Positions 23,804 to 32,858 are shown, numbered from the stretch's first letter. The stretch is DNA of 44,456 nucleotides from Coriobacteriia bacterium (GCA_026416035.1 JAOAFY010000007.1:1-44456); one strand, 5' to 3'. Made by a program: numbers and translations. The notes: generated by a model not told the origin, from the letters alone.

Positions 23804-24630
23804 GAGCACTCCTTGCTGAACTCCGCGTCCGCCTCACGCTCCAGGTCCGCGTACACGCGCTGGCGGCTCATCAGCTCCTCGAAGTCCACGAGGTGGCCGT
23901 CGAAGTCGGGGCCATCCACGCAGCCGAACTTGGTCTCGCCGCCGACCGTCACGCGGCACGCTCCGCACATGCCGGTCCCATCCACCATGATCGGATTGAG
24001 CGACACGGTGCACGGGACGCCGCGCTCCTTGGTGGTCTGTGCGCAGAACTTCATCATGATCGCGGGGCCGATCGCCATCGCGTGGTCGATCGCGCCGGCG
24101 TCGCACAGGCGAGCAAGCGGAGCCGTCACGAGACCTTTCTCTCCCGCCGACCCATCGTCCGTCACGACCATGAGCTTGGCGAGGGGCAGCGCCTCGAACT
24201 CTTCGATCAGGATGAGCAGGTCCTTCGTGCGGGCACCCACGATCGCCGTGACCTCGTTGCCCGCTTCGAGCATCGCGCGGGCGACGGGGTACGCGACCGC
24301 CGTCCCGACGCCTCCGCCGACAACCGCCACGCGGCCGAGCCCTTCGGTGTGCGTCGGCACGCCCAGCGGGCCGACCACGTCGGCAAGCGCATCGCCCACC
24401 TCGAGGTGCGACAGCAGGTGCGTGGTCTTGCCCACCCGCATGAAGATGAAGCGGATCCACCCCTCGTCGGCCGACCAGTCGCTGAACGTGAGCGGGATGC
24501 GCTCGCCGCGTTCGTTCACCCGCAGCATGAGGAACTGTCCCGCGCGGACCTTCCGCGCGATCTGCGGCGCGTGGACGCCCATCTCGAAGACGGACTCGGA
24601 CAGCTGCCGCTTGTGCACGATCGCAAACAT
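23791..24630 (-). CDS. nfnA: NfnA-type FAD/2Fe-2S reductase subunit
   Basis: A 279-residue ferredoxin-NADP+ reductase-like subunit. An N-terminal FAD beta-barrel (VRAGQFLMLRV, then RIPLTFSDW) is followed by an NAD-binding domain (GPLGVPTHTEGLGRVAVVGGGVGTAVAYP). A C-terminal 2Fe-2S site is formed by the cysteines of GMCGACRV and FGCVDGP. The organisation is that of NfnA and dihydroorotate dehydrogenase electron-transfer subunits, and the adjacent NfnB-like gene decides in favour of Nfn/Sud. The ATG at 24630 is the start of the domain; a longer frame upstream is not conserved. Its 3' end overlaps nfnB by 13 bases. Confidence 0.88.
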   Translation of the reverse strand: MFAIVHKRQLSESVFEMGVHAPQIARKVRAGQFLMLRVNERGERIPLTFSDWSADEGWIRFIFMRVGKTTHLLSHLEVGDALADVVGPLGVPTHTEGLGRVAVVGGGVGTAVAYPVARAMLEAGNEVTAIVGARTKDLLILIEEFEALPLAKLMVVTDDGSAGEKGLVTAPLARLCDAGAIDHAMAIGPAIMMKFCAQTTKERGVPCTVSLNPIMVDGTGMCGACRVTVGGETKFGCVDGPDFDGHLVDFEELMSRQRVYADLEREADAEFSKECSCRL

Positions 24631-24664
24631 CGTCTCGCATCCAATCAGCCGGGTGGTGCTGCCC

Positions 24665-24674
24665 AGTATATACT
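24665..24674. promoter_or_regulatory. Palindromic double -10 between nfnA and apbE
   Basis: AGTATATACT is a perfect palindrome that reads TATACT on both strands (24669-24674 plus, 24665-24670 minus). It lies 35 bases before the nfnA start and 33 bases before the apbE start. One site would thus serve both divergent genes. No convincing -35 is visible on either side. Confidence 0.5.
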
Positions 24675-24706
24675 CGCACCCGTCGGCCGGAAGGAGGCTC
24701 GCGGGC

Positions 24707-25756
24707 GTGGACATCGCTCGGCGCACGACCGTAGCAGTCGCTGCGATCGCCCTTGCGGTGGCGGCAAGCGCGTGCTCAGCGCGCCGCGAGCCGGTACGCG
24801 AGAGCAGACCGGCACTCGGCACGGTCGTCACGATCGAGGCGTACGGCAGCGACGAGCGCGCGCTTCGGGGCGCGATCGCGGACGCATTCGACGAGATCGC
24901 CGCGGTCGAGCGTGCGCTCGACGCCTACAGCACGACCTCGTCCGTCGCGGCCATCAACGCCGATCCCTACGCGGAGCACGCGCTCCCGCCAGAAGCCGCC
25001 GTCGTGCTGGACGAAGTCGAGCGGCTCGGGGTCTCAGCCGAGTTCTCCCCGGCCCTGCGTGCCGTGGTACGGCTGTATGGCTTCGACGGCACGCCAACCG
25101 TGCCTGCCCCGGGAGACCTTGCGCTCGCTCTGGCGGCCTCCCGCACCTTCTCGCGCCCTACGACCGCAACCGGCGTCTTCCAGCGCCTCGGAGTGCACGA
25201 ACCTCGTCTCGCGCCCGGCGGACTCCTCGCACCGGGCCTCGATCTGGGAGGCGCCGCCAAGGGCCTTGCGCTCGACCGCGCTCGTGAGGCCTTGCGCGCA
25301 CGCGGCGTCACGGCCGCCATCGTCTCTGCCGGGAGCACGACCGTCACGCTCGGCACGAAGCCCGGGGGACGGCCGTGGCGGATCGGCATCGAGCATCCGC
25401 GCGACACGGGCAGGGTCATGGCCGTCGCGGAGTGGACGGGCGAGGCGGCGCTGTCGACTTCCGGGGACTACCAGCAGTCTTTCGTGCGCGATGGCATCCG
25501 CTACCACCACATCATCGACCCGGCCACAGGCGAGCCAGCACGCGGCGTGCAGTCGCTCACCGTAGCGGGCAGGATTTCAGGGCTTGCAAGCGACATCCTG
25601 TCCACGGCGCTCTTCGTCCGAGGAGCGGACAGAGCGCTCGCGTACGCACGCGAACGCTCCGTCTCGGTCTGGCTCGTCGACGGCGAGGGACACATCCGGA
25701 CCGCGAACGCAGCCGCGGACGCCGGTGTGCGGATCGCCCCCGCCGATGAGCGCTAG
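24707..25756 (+). CDS. apbE: ApbE-like FMN transferase lipoprotein
   Basis: A 349-residue ApbE family protein, which attaches FMN covalently to Thr of exported flavoproteins, using FAD and Mg2+. Residues 1-23 form a lipoprotein signal with the lipobox ending AASAC. Family blocks are seen in order: ALGTVVTIEAYG, DLGGAAKGLALD, SAGSTTVTLG, WRIGIEHPRD, ALSTSGDYQQSF...YHHIIDPATGEPA and the Asp-containing ASDILSTALFV. GTG 24707 is used, with AAGGAGG 9 bases upstream. A huge open frame continues upstream opposite nfnAB but is not coding. The divergent promoter shared with nfnA suggests co-regulation. Stop shared with the convergent gene through CTAG. Confidence 0.93.
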   Translation: MDIARRTTVAVAAIALAVAASACSARREPVRESRPALGTVVTIEAYGSDERALRGAIADAFDEIAAVERALDAYSTTSSVAAINADPYAEHALPPEAAVVLDEVERLGVSAEFSPALRAVVRLYGFDGTPTVPAPGDLALALAASRTFSRPTTATGVFQRLGVHEPRLAPGGLLAPGLDLGGAAKGLALDRAREALRARGVTAAIVSAGSTTVTLGTKPGGRPWRIGIEHPRDTGRVMAVAEWTGEAALSTSGDYQQSFVRDGIRYHHIIDPATGEPARGVQSLTVAGRISGLASDILSTALFVRGADRALAYARERSVSVWLVDGEGHIRTANAAADAGVRIAPADER

Positions 25757-26118
25757 ACGAACTGCTTCACGAGATCGTAGACGACCGGCATCTGGTAGTA
25801 CTCGCCCTGCAGCGCCTTGACGATGCCGATGATGGCGAACACGAGCACGGCGACACCGACGATGGGTCCCGCGATCCACCCGAGGACCGGGATCGACACC
25901 AGGAACGACCCCACCATGCCGGCGACAGCGAGCGCGAGCGCCTGGACGGCGTGCAGCCTGACGAACTTCTCGTTCTTGTACGGCTCGATCAACAGGGCGA
26001 TGAGCGCGACGATGCCGGTCAGGTAGCCCAGCACCGCAAGGATCTTGCTCGTGTCGCTCTCCGGACCTGGCGTTTCCTGCGAAGACTGCGGTGGAATCTG
26101 GTTGACCTCGTCGGACAT
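25753..26118 (-). CDS. DUF4870-like small membrane protein
   Basis: A 121-residue protein with a polar N-terminus of 25 residues and about three membrane helices: ILAVLGYLTGIVALIALLIE, then AVQALALAVAGMVGSFLV and AGPIVGVAVLVFAIIGIVKALQGEYYQMPV. This matches the DUF4870/Tic20-like family of small integral membrane proteins, including the charged EPYKNEKFVRLHAVQA turn. No function is established. ATG 26118 has GGGGAG upstream. A TATACT box on the minus strand (26169-26174) may be its promoter. Confidence 0.85.
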   Translation of the reverse strand: MSDEVNQIPPQSSQETPGPESDTSKILAVLGYLTGIVALIALLIEPYKNEKFVRLHAVQALALAVAGMVGSFLVSIPVLGWIAGPIVGVAVLVFAIIGIVKALQGEYYQMPVVYDLVKQFV

Positions 26119-26164
26119 GGCTGCTCCCCTTCCGTCCGTGCCCTTCCAGGCACTCTGGCTTCGA

Positions 26165-26193
26165 TTGCAGTATATGCCCCACGCTGCTAGAAT
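26165..26193 (+). promoter_or_regulatory. Sigma70-type promoter of the EnvC-like gene
   Basis: TTGCAG (26165-26170) and TAGAAT (26188-26193) are separated by exactly 17 bases, 57 bases before the ATG. This is the best-matching -35/-10 pair in the window. The TATACT box of the divergent small membrane protein overlaps its -35 end. Confidence 0.7.
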
Positions 26194-26250
26194 CCGTTGC
26201 GGAGCGCCTTCCGGCGGACGGACACGACCTCCCCCCGGAGGACATGCAGC

Positions 26251-27477
26251 ATGAGACACAGACGCGCTTTCCTTTCCCTCATCGCCTTCTCCCTCATCGC
26301 CGCCATCGCGTCGACTCCGCTGGCACACGCCTACACGCGCGCCGACCTCGAGGCGCACGAGAAGGCTGCATCCGACGCCCGCGAGGCAGCCGAGAAGGCC
26401 GAAGAACGGGCGAAGGCACTCGCCGGCCAGATCGAGACCCTTGAGGACCGCATGGCCGAGATCGAGTCCGCCATCGCAGGGCTTGCTGACGACATCGCCA
26501 AGGCCACCGAGCGCACGCGACGCCTGAACGACGAGGTCGCCGACTTGAGGCGCCAGGTGGCCGTCAAGGAGTCCGAGATCGCGTCGGTGCAGGCCGAGTA
26601 CGACGCGCAGACCGCGCTGCTCGCACAGCGGCTCCAGGAGGCGTACAAGCAGGGCGACCTGTTCTTCGTGCAGTTCCTTCTCGACGCGCAAAGCATCGAG
26701 GACCTCATCGCCAGGACGTCGCTCGTCGAGCGCGTCATCCGCGACAACCAAAGGACGGCAGCGATCCTCGAAGACACCCAGCGGCGTCTGGAGGCCGCGA
26801 GGACCGAGCTCGCTCGCACGCTCGAAGCGGTCGACCTGAAGCGCAAGGAGGCAGCCGCCGAGGAGAAGCGCCTGCGCAACCTAAGAGCGCAGCATCGCTC
26901 GCGTCTCGCCGAACAGGAGGCCTTGAAGCGGCAGAAGGCCGACCTGATGGCCAAGAACAAGGCCGACGCCGAGCGGCTACGCAAGCTCGCCGAGGAGGAA
27001 GAGGAGGAGTCCCGCCGCATCGCCGCTGAGCTGTTCGGACACGGGTCGGGATACTTCGCCGGGGTGATGGCATGGCCGGTCCCGGGCTTCTACCGCGTCT
27101 CCTCGCCGTTCGGGTACCGCATCCACCCGATACTCGGCGTCCGCAAGCTCCACACCGGGATCGACATCGGTCGCGACCTCGACCCGCCTCGCTCGATCGA
27201 CGGCGCCACGATCGTCTCCGCCGGAGCGGGGACCGTCATCTACGCTGGGTATCGCGGCGGCTACGGCAACACCATCATCATCGATCACGGCAACGGCGTC
27301 GCGACCCTGTACGCGCACCAGCGCAGCGGCTCCTTCCGGGTCGGCGTGGGCGAGCACGTGGGCAAGGGCGAACCGATCGGAGCCGTGGGAAGCACGGGGC
27401 TCTCCACCGGTCCGCACCTCCACTTCGAGGTGCGGATCAACGGCACGCCGACAGACCCGATGCCGTACCTGCGGTAA
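26251..27477 (+). CDS. EnvC-like M23 family peptidoglycan hydrolase
   Basis: A 408-residue secreted protein: signal peptide 1-27, a long coiled coil about 30-255 and a C-terminal M23 (LytM) endopeptidase domain from about residue 270. The zinc ligands are all present: H301 and D305 in HTGIDIG, and H389-L-H391 in HLHFEV. The overall layout is that of EnvC and of Gram-positive septal hydrolases. Since its catalytic residues are intact it should cut cross-bridges itself. ATG 26251 has GGAGG 10 bases upstream. It contrasts with the degenerate M23 protein at 13658. Confidence 0.92.
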   Translation: MRHRRAFLSLIAFSLIAAIASTPLAHAYTRADLEAHEKAASDAREAAEKAEERAKALAGQIETLEDRMAEIESAIAGLADDIAKATERTRRLNDEVADLRRQVAVKESEIASVQAEYDAQTALLAQRLQEAYKQGDLFFVQFLLDAQSIEDLIARTSLVERVIRDNQRTAAILEDTQRRLEAARTELARTLEAVDLKRKEAAAEEKRLRNLRAQHRSRLAEQEALKRQKADLMAKNKADAERLRKLAEEEEEESRRIAAELFGHGSGYFAGVMAWPVPGFYRVSSPFGYRIHPILGVRKLHTGIDIGRDLDPPRSIDGATIVSAGAGTVIYAGYRGGYGNTIIIDHGNGVATLYAHQRSGSFRVGVGEHVGKGEPIGAVGSTGLSTGPHLHFEVRINGTPTDPMPYLR

Positions 27478-27483
27478 GGGTAT

Positions 27484-28050
27484 CTACGCGCCGTTGAACT
27501 CCCGCATGGCGGCCTCTACGCCGTGCTCGACAACGTGCATCACCGCCGCGGCCGCGTGCGGCACCGCGCTCTCGATCCTCTCGGCGACCTCTCCCCGGAC
27601 CGGCTCCAGGACGTAGTCTGCGGGGTCTTGCCGGCCGGGAGGCCGCCCGATTCCGAGGCGCACCCGGACGAAGTCGCCCGAACCGAGCGACTCGACCAGG
27701 GAGCGCAGGCCGTTGTGACCTCCATGGCCGCCACCGCGCTTGACGCGCACGACTGCCTCGGGCAGATCGAGGTCGTCGTGCACCACGACAAGACCGCTCA
27801 GCGGCACCTCGTAGCGCTCCAGAAGACGCTTCACCGCCGCTCCGGACCGGGTCATGTAGGTCTGCGGCTTGGCGAGCACGAAGTCGTCGGCTCCCACGCG
27901 CACCACCCCGACGCGAGCACCCGCCTCCTCACGCCAGTACGAGACGCCGAGGTTGTCCGCCAGCAGGTCGACGACCATGAACCCGGCGTTGTGGCGGGTG
28001 CGTGCGTACTCCTCGCCAGGGTTGCCGAGCCCCACGATCAAGTGCGCCAT
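27484..28050 (-). CDS. pth: Peptidyl-tRNA hydrolase
   Basis: A 188-residue Pth that recycles peptidyl-tRNA by cutting the ester bond. Signature blocks include LIVGLGNPGEEYARTRHNAGF with the catalytic His in TRHNAGF, KPQTYMTRSG, VVHDDLDLP and GGGHGGHNGLRS. The length is typical. It is the last gene of a long minus-strand run and ends 6 bases from the convergent EnvC-like gene. It follows rplY, as spoVC follows ctc in Bacillus. Confidence 0.97.
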   Translation of the reverse strand: MAHLIVGLGNPGEEYARTRHNAGFMVVDLLADNLGVSYWREEAGARVGVVRVGADDFVLAKPQTYMTRSGAAVKRLLERYEVPLSGLVVVHDDLDLPEAVVRVKRGGGHGGHNGLRSLVESLGSGDFVRVRLGIGRPPGRQDPADYVLEPVRGEVAERIESAVPHAAAAVMHVVEHGVEAAMREFNGA

Positions 28051-28059
28051 ACGACCGGG

Positions 28060-28695
28060 CTACTCCTCCGCCGTCTGCTTGCCGATGACCTCCGGCTCGG
28101 CACCCTCCTCCGCAGCTGCGGCTTCGGCCTCGATGCCCTTCTGCGGCGGCGTCACAGAGCAGACGATGGTATCCGGGTCGTCGAGGATCGTCACACCCTG
28201 CGGCGGCGTGATGTCGCGCACGTGCAACGAGTCGCCGACCTGCAGCGCAGACGTGTCGACGTCCACGTGCTCGGGCAGGTCGGAAGGAAGCGCCTCGATG
28301 TGCACCTCTCGCATCTCGTGCAAGAGCACGCCTCCGGCCTTCTCGCCTGCGGACGGGCCGAGGTAGTTCAGCGGAACCACCGTGGTGACGGGCTGGTTCA
28401 TCTTGATGGCCCAGAAGTCGACGTGCACAAGCGTGCCCCTCACGCGATCGTGCGCGAGCTCCTTGATCATCGCGTTGACCGGCTTGTGGCCGTCGACAGA
28501 TACCTTGAACAGCATCGCGGTGACGCCTTCGCGCGCCGCGATCTGCTCGAACTCGTGTCGATCGAGCTGGATCGGCTTCGATCCAACGCCTGCGCCGTAC
28601 AGCACCGCCGGAAGCTTGCCCTCGCGAGCCAACGCCTTTGCGCTCTTGCCGATCTTCGTCCGCGATTCTGCAGCGATCTCGATGGTCTCTGTCAT
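28060..28695 (-). CDS. rplY: 50S ribosomal protein L25/general stress protein Ctc
   Basis: A 211-residue L25 of the long CTC type. The N-terminal 95 residues bind 5S rRNA (RTKIGKSAKALAREGKLPAVLYGAG). The C-terminal TL5-like domain (VHIEALPSDLPEHVDVDTSALQVGDSLHVRDI) is followed by an acidic tail. Ends 9 bases upstream of pth and lies 32 bases after prs, the Bacillus order prs-ctc-spoVC. GAGG lies before the ATG. Confidence 0.95.
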   Translation of the reverse strand: MTETIEIAAESRTKIGKSAKALAREGKLPAVLYGAGVGSKPIQLDRHEFEQIAAREGVTAMLFKVSVDGHKPVNAMIKELAHDRVRGTLVHVDFWAIKMNQPVTTVVPLNYLGPSAGEKAGGVLLHEMREVHIEALPSDLPEHVDVDTSALQVGDSLHVRDITPPQGVTILDDPDTIVCSVTPPQKGIEAEAAAAEEGAEPEVIGKQTAEE

Positions 28696-28727
28696 GCGTC
28701 AGACAACCTCCTCAGTCGTCCGTCCTC

Positions 28728-29690
28728 TTACAGCTGGAAATCCGGATCGAACAGCTCGGACACGGATTCGTCGTTGTAGACGTTCTCGATCGCGTGCGCG
28801 AACAGCGGCGCGACCGACAGCACACGTATCTTCCCGTGCCGACGCTCCTCCGGGACCGGCAGCGTGTTGGTCACGACGACCTCCTCGATGGGGGCGGAAT
28901 CGATCCGCTCGTACGCCGGCGGCGAGAAGATGCCGTGCGTCGCAGCCACGTACACCGCCCGAGCGCCGTTGTTGATGAGCGCCCTGGCGCCTTCCGTCAC
29001 GGAACCCGCCGTGTCGATCATGTCGTCCGCCACGATGCAGGTCTTCCCGTCCACCTCGCCGATCACGTGCGTGATCTCGGCCACGTTGTGCTCCGGCCGA
29101 CCCTTGTGCATGATCGCCAGCGAGGCGCCGAGCATGTCCGCCAGCTTCTTGCAGACCTTCACGCGGCCCACGTCTGGGGATACCACGACGAGGTCTTCCA
29201 GCTTCAGGCTCTCGAAGTAGTCAGCGAGGATGGGCAGCGCGGTGAGGTGGTTCACCGGCTGGTTGAAGAATCCTTGGATCTGCCCCTGGTGCAGATCCAT
29301 CGCGATGACCCGGTCGACGCCGGCGACCGTGAGCAGGTCGGCAAGAAGCTTCGCGGTGATGGGCTCACGAGCGGCCGACTTCTTGTCCTGCCGGGCGTAG
29401 GCGTAGTGAGGGATCACCGCGGTGATGGTCCGGGCGCTCGCGCGCTTCGCAGCATCGACCATGATCAGCAGCTCCATGATCGATGCGTTGACCGGTTGGC
29501 ACATCGACTGCACCAAGAACACATCGGCGCCTCGGACGCTTTCGAGGTAGCGGACGTAGATCTCGCCGTTCGCGAACTTCGAGATCTTGATGTTGCCGAG
29601 CTCGATGCCCATGTGCCTGACGATGCCCTCCGCGAGCTCCCGGTTGTGGGTGCCGGAGAACACCATCAGCCGCTTTCCGCTTTCGCCCAT
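28728..29690 (-). CDS. prs: Ribose-phosphate pyrophosphokinase
   Basis: A 320-residue PRPP synthetase that makes PRPP from ribose 5-phosphate and ATP for nucleotide, His and Trp synthesis. Visible motifs are LMVFSGTHNRELAEGI, DLHQGQIQGFFN, VVSPDVGRVKVCKKLA and the PRPP loop CIVADDMIDTAGSV. ATG 29690 has AGGAG 9 bases upstream and is preferred to GTG 29696. It lies 12 bases after glmU. Confidence 0.96.
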   Translation of the reverse strand: MGESGKRLMVFSGTHNRELAEGIVRHMGIELGNIKISKFANGEIYVRYLESVRGADVFLVQSMCQPVNASIMELLIMVDAAKRASARTITAVIPHYAYARQDKKSAAREPITAKLLADLLTVAGVDRVIAMDLHQGQIQGFFNQPVNHLTALPILADYFESLKLEDLVVVSPDVGRVKVCKKLADMLGASLAIMHKGRPEHNVAEITHVIGEVDGKTCIVADDMIDTAGSVTEGARALINNGARAVYVAATHGIFSPPAYERIDSAPIEEVVVTNTLPVPEERRHGKIRVLSVAPLFAHAIENVYNDESVSELFDPDFQL

Positions 29691-29702
29691 CAGCACCAGC
29701 TC

Positions 29703-31079
29703 CTACTCCTCTTCGTCCTGCTCGCGCCTGCGCCGTGCCCATCCTTCGACGATGCGCTGCTCCGCACGCTCCACCGCCAACGCGTCTGCCGGCACATCGC
29801 GCGTGATCGCGCTGCCGGCTCCCGTGATGGCGCCAGCCCCTATCCGTACCGGGGCCACCAGCATCGTGTCGGACCCGATGAACGCACCGTCCTCGACGAC
29901 CGTCTTGTGCTTCGAACGTCCGTCGTAGTTACAGGTGATGGTACCCGCGCCGACGTTCACGCCGACGCCGATCTCCGCGTCGCCGATGTACGACAGGTGC
30001 GGCACCTTGCTCCCCTCGCCGATGATGGAGTTCTTCACCTCGACGCTCGTCCCGACCTTGGCATTCGGCCTGACGACTGTCCCGGGCCGCAGGTACGCGC
30101 GTGGGCCGACAGACGCGCCCTCGCACACGCACGACTCGACGACGATGGAGGAGTCGATGACCGCGTCGGGGCCGACCACGGAGTCCACCACGCGCGCATC
30201 CGGACCTATCACGCAGCCGTCGGCCACGCTCGTTTCGCCGAGCAGGAAGGTCATCGGGGCGAGCGTCACGTCACGTCCCAGCGTCACGCTCGGGCCGATC
30301 CACACCAGGTCGGGGTCGTTCATCGTCACGCCAGCGAGCATGTGCCGCTCGTTGATGCGGCGCTGCAGGACCTTGGCCGCCTCGGCGAGCTGGACGCGGT
30401 TGTTCACTCCTGCCGCCTCGCGTGCGTCGCGGGCAGTGGCGGTGACCACTGCGAGCCCTTCGCGACGGAACACGTCGACGACGTCGGTCAGGTAGAACTC
30501 GCCTTGCGCATTCGCGTTGTCCAGCGCGTGCAGGTGCGCGAAGAGCGTCTGCGCGTCGAAGCAGTAGAACCCTGTGTTCACCTCGCGTACGGCGCGGATC
30601 TCCTCGGGTGCGTCGCGCTCCTCGACGATCTGCACGAGACGCCCGGCATCGTCGCGCACGATACGTCCATAGCCTCGAGGATCATCAGGCACGGCCGTCA
30701 GCACGGCCGCGGAGGCCCCGGCGGCCTCGCGCTCCTCCACCAACGCACGCAGCGTATCGGCTGAGATCAGCGGAGAGTCGCCCGAGAGCACGAGCAGCGA
30801 TCCGTCGAATCCTTCGAACGCCTGCTGGGCGCACTGGACCGCGTGGCCGGTGCCGAGCTGTACTTCCTGCCGCACCGTCGCCACGTCCGGAAGCGCGGCC
30901 TCGACGACTTCGGCTCCGTGACCCGTCACGACGACGACCGGGTCGCACCCGGCTGCGCGGGCTGCCTCGACGACGTACCGCACCATCGGGACGCCGAGGA
31001 TCTCGTGCATGACTTTCGGGAGACGGGACCGCATCCTCGTCCCCTCACCGGCGGCGAGGATCAGTGCCGACGCGCCCAT
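29703..31079 (-). CDS. glmU: Bifunctional GlmU, UDP-GlcNAc synthesis
   Basis: A 458-residue bifunctional enzyme. The N-terminal uridylyltransferase has LAAGEGTRMRSRLPKVMHEI. From about residue 245 a left-handed beta-helix acetyltransferase follows with many hexapeptide repeats (GPDARVVDSVVGPDAVI...). It converts glucosamine-1-phosphate to UDP-GlcNAc for peptidoglycan. ATG 31079 has GGAGGG 5 bases upstream and is preferred to GTG 31085. It is the gcaD position in the Bacillus-like order. Confidence 0.96.
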   Translation of the reverse strand: MGASALILAAGEGTRMRSRLPKVMHEILGVPMVRYVVEAARAAGCDPVVVVTGHGAEVVEAALPDVATVRQEVQLGTGHAVQCAQQAFEGFDGSLLVLSGDSPLISADTLRALVEEREAAGASAAVLTAVPDDPRGYGRIVRDDAGRLVQIVEERDAPEEIRAVREVNTGFYCFDAQTLFAHLHALDNANAQGEFYLTDVVDVFRREGLAVVTATARDAREAAGVNNRVQLAEAAKVLQRRINERHMLAGVTMNDPDLVWIGPSVTLGRDVTLAPMTFLLGETSVADGCVIGPDARVVDSVVGPDAVIDSSIVVESCVCEGASVGPRAYLRPGTVVRPNAKVGTSVEVKNSIIGEGSKVPHLSYIGDAEIGVGVNVGAGTITCNYDGRSKHKTVVEDGAFIGSDTMLVAPVRIGAGAITGAGSAITRDVPADALAVERAEQRIVEGWARRRREQDEEE

Positions 31080-31115
31080 CCGCACCCTCCACGTGGGTCA
31101 GACGACCAGGCATGC

Positions 31116-31189
31116 TGGCTGGGGCGGTAGGATTCGAACCTACGATCGAGGATCCAAAGTCCCCTGCCTTGCCGCTTGGCTACGCCCCA
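31116..31189 (-). tRNA. tRNA-Gln (anticodon TTG)
   Basis: A complete cloverleaf: acceptor TGGGGCG/CGCCCCA, D-stem GCC/GGC, anticodon stem GGGGA/TCCTC with loop CTTTGGA (anticodon TTG, reads CAA/CAG), T-stem GTAGG/CCTAC with TTCGAAT, discriminator G and an encoded CCA tail (31116-31118). It lies between spoVG and glmU and is transcribed in the same direction. Confidence 0.96.
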
Positions 31190-31234
31190 GCGCCTCCGCG
31201 AGCGCGCTCGGACGCGCGCATGGCGAGCGCACGG

Positions 31235-31240
31235 AGTATA
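31235..31240 (-). promoter_or_regulatory. Probable -10 box of tRNA-Gln and glmU
   Basis: TATACT on the minus strand lies 45 bases upstream of the tRNA-Gln 5' end, in the spoVG-tRNA gap (31190-31266). No clear -35 is present. It could drive the tRNA and the downstream glmU-prs-rplY-pth run. Confidence 0.45.
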
Positions 31241-31266
31241 CCACACGGCCAGGGGAAAGACGCTGC

Positions 31267-31566
31267 TCAGCTCGCCGTTTCGAGGGTCTGGGCGGCAGCC
31301 CTGAATGCCTCCAGGCCGCCTTCGGCCGCGAACTCCTGCAACACGGCGTCCTGGATCATCTGACGCGTCTCGGTGTTGATCGGGTGACAGATGTCGCGGA
31401 ACTCCCCGCTCGGCAGCTTCCGAGACGGCATGGCGACGAACAGCCCCTTGTCGCCGTTGACGACCCGCAGGTCGTGGATGACGAACTCGTCGTCGATGAC
31501 GATGCTGGCGATAGCGCACACCTTGTTCATCGCGACCGGACGCAGCGTGACCTTCGTGACTTTCAT
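31267..31566 (-). CDS. spoVG: SpoVG family RNA/DNA-binding regulator
   Basis: A 99-residue SpoVG homologue ([11 protein letters not shown], then [50 protein letters not shown]), nearly the consensus of the family. SpoVG proteins bind nucleic acid and affect cell division, wall and sporulation genes; presence does not prove sporulation. The ATG has AAGGGGG upstream. It lies between ispE and glmU as in Bacillus. Confidence 0.97.
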   Translation of the reverse strand: MKVTKVTLRPVAMNKVCAIASIVIDDEFVIHDLRVVNGDKGLFVAMPSRKLPSGEFRDICHPINTETRQMIQDAVLQEFAAEGGLEAFRAAAQTLETAS

Positions 31567-31640
31567 GCGACCCCCTTGTGCGGCCCTCATCGTGTGGTTT
31601 CGCCGCAACCCCGGGAATCCCTGCACGCCGAACGGCTCGT

Positions 31641-32531
31641 CTACTCCGTCGCCACGATGCGCACGCCGTGTGGCGAGGTCGAGCACGCCTGCGCCCACCA
31701 GCCGCGGTCGCGCGCCGCCTCTGCTGCGGCATCTGCAGCCGCTTCGGAGACGCACACGGCGAACACGCACGAGCCGCTGCCCGTGACCGACGCTCCTACC
31801 ACGCCCTCGGCGTGAGCGAGCCAGGACTCGACTTCTGCGACGCTGGGGACGAGCGCTTTCGCGACCGGTGCCAGGTCGTTGTGAAGAGCAGCGCCGATCC
31901 CGGAGGCGTCTTTCGCGATCAGCGCTTCAAAGAGGCGCTCCGGCCTGGGGGCCGGCGGTCGCGGCATGCGGTCGAGCAGCGCGTACGCGGCACCCGTCGG
32001 CACGGGTTCTCCGGCCGTCGCAACCACCAGCGGGATCTCAGGCGTCGGAAAGTCGCGCTCGCGGACGTCGCCGCGACCCCCGTACAGCGCGGTGCCGCCC
32101 GCAAGGAAGAACGCCACGTCCGCGCCGAGGCGACGCGCGATGCCCAAGACCTGCTCGCTCGAAGGGTCCAACCCCCACAGCGCGCATGCGCCGACGAGCA
32201 CGGCGGCCGCGTCAGCGCTCGCACCTCCGAGCCCTCCGCCAGCAGGGATCCGCTTCTCGATGAAGACCTCGAGACCGTCTGCTACCCCAGCTTCGCGCGC
32301 GATGGACACGGCCGCCCTGAAGGCGAGGTTCTCGGTCTCAGGCACTCCGACGTCGGGGCTCATTGAGACGCTGAATCCCGTAGCCGGCGAGAGGCGAACC
32401 ACGTCGGAGAGCCGGTCGTCGAGCGCCTGGAAGACGGTCGACAGCCGGTGGTACCCGTCGCTCGTCCGCTCGTGGACGGCGAGGTACAGGTTGACCTTCG
32501 CCGGAGCGGCGAGGACGACTTGGCTTGGCAC
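31641..32531 (-). CDS. ispE: 4-diphosphocytidyl-2-C-methyl-D-erythritol kinase
   Basis: A 296-residue GHMP-family kinase of the MEP isoprenoid pathway. It has the N-terminal [11 protein letters not shown], the ATP-binding [18 protein letters not shown] and the C-terminal GSGSCVFAV. The start is a GTG at 32531 with a modest GAGG-like ribosome site. It follows veg by 45 bases. Confidence 0.95.
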   Translation of the reverse strand: MPSQVVLAAPAKVNLYLAVHERTSDGYHRLSTVFQALDDRLSDVVRLSPATGFSVSMSPDVGVPETENLAFRAAVSIAREAGVADGLEVFIEKRIPAGGGLGGASADAAAVLVGACALWGLDPSSEQVLGIARRLGADVAFFLAGGTALYGGRGDVRERDFPTPEIPLVVATAGEPVPTGAAYALLDRMPRPPAPRPERLFEALIAKDASGIGAALHNDLAPVAKALVPSVAEVESWLAHAEGVVGASVTGSGSCVFAVCVSEAAADAAAEAARDRGWWAQACSTSPHGVRIVATE

Positions 32532-32576
32532 GTTCGCCTCGCAGAGCGCGCCGCGGGCCTCAGCCGGCAGCGGCCA

Positions 32577-32858
32577 TCAGTTCATCCACGGGAACAGGCA
32601 CTCGCCCGTCTCGCAGTGCGTCAGTTCGACGGTGCCCGTGAGGATGTCGACGTAGCTGTACGAGACCCGTGCGGTACGCCCGCGCTTCTCATCGATCCGC
32701 AGGACGAACAGGCTCGGATGCGTCTGCTCGAGAGTGGCCTCGCGCTCGAACACCTTCGAACGACCCATGTTCGCTTTCAGACGGACGCGCGTACCAGTGA
32801 GGTTCTCGAGGTCGCTCCTGATGCGTCCCACGACCTCGAGCTGGTTCATCGACTCCAT
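32577..32858 (-). CDS. veg: Veg family protein
   Basis: A 93-residue Veg (DUF1021) protein: RIRSDLENLTGTRVRLKANMGRSKV is the family signature, followed by a short beta-rich part ending in GECLFPWMN. In Bacillus subtilis Veg stimulates biofilm formation and is strongly expressed in growth. It sits between rsmA and ispE as in Bacillus. The start ATG 32858 has GAGGAGG 5-6 bases upstream; a second ATG three codons later is possible. Confidence 0.93.
   Translation of the reverse strand: MESMNQLEVVGRIRSDLENLTGTRVRLKANMGRSKVFEREATLEQTHPSLFVLRIDEKRGRTARVSYSYVDILTGTVELTHCETGECLFPWMN

Noticed and set aside
22625-24706. A very long plus-strand open frame opposite nfnAB running into apbE
   Set aside because: GC-rich antisense frames stay open by codon bias. 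The translated part before 24707 has no recognisable domain, while nfnAB on the other strand are clear.
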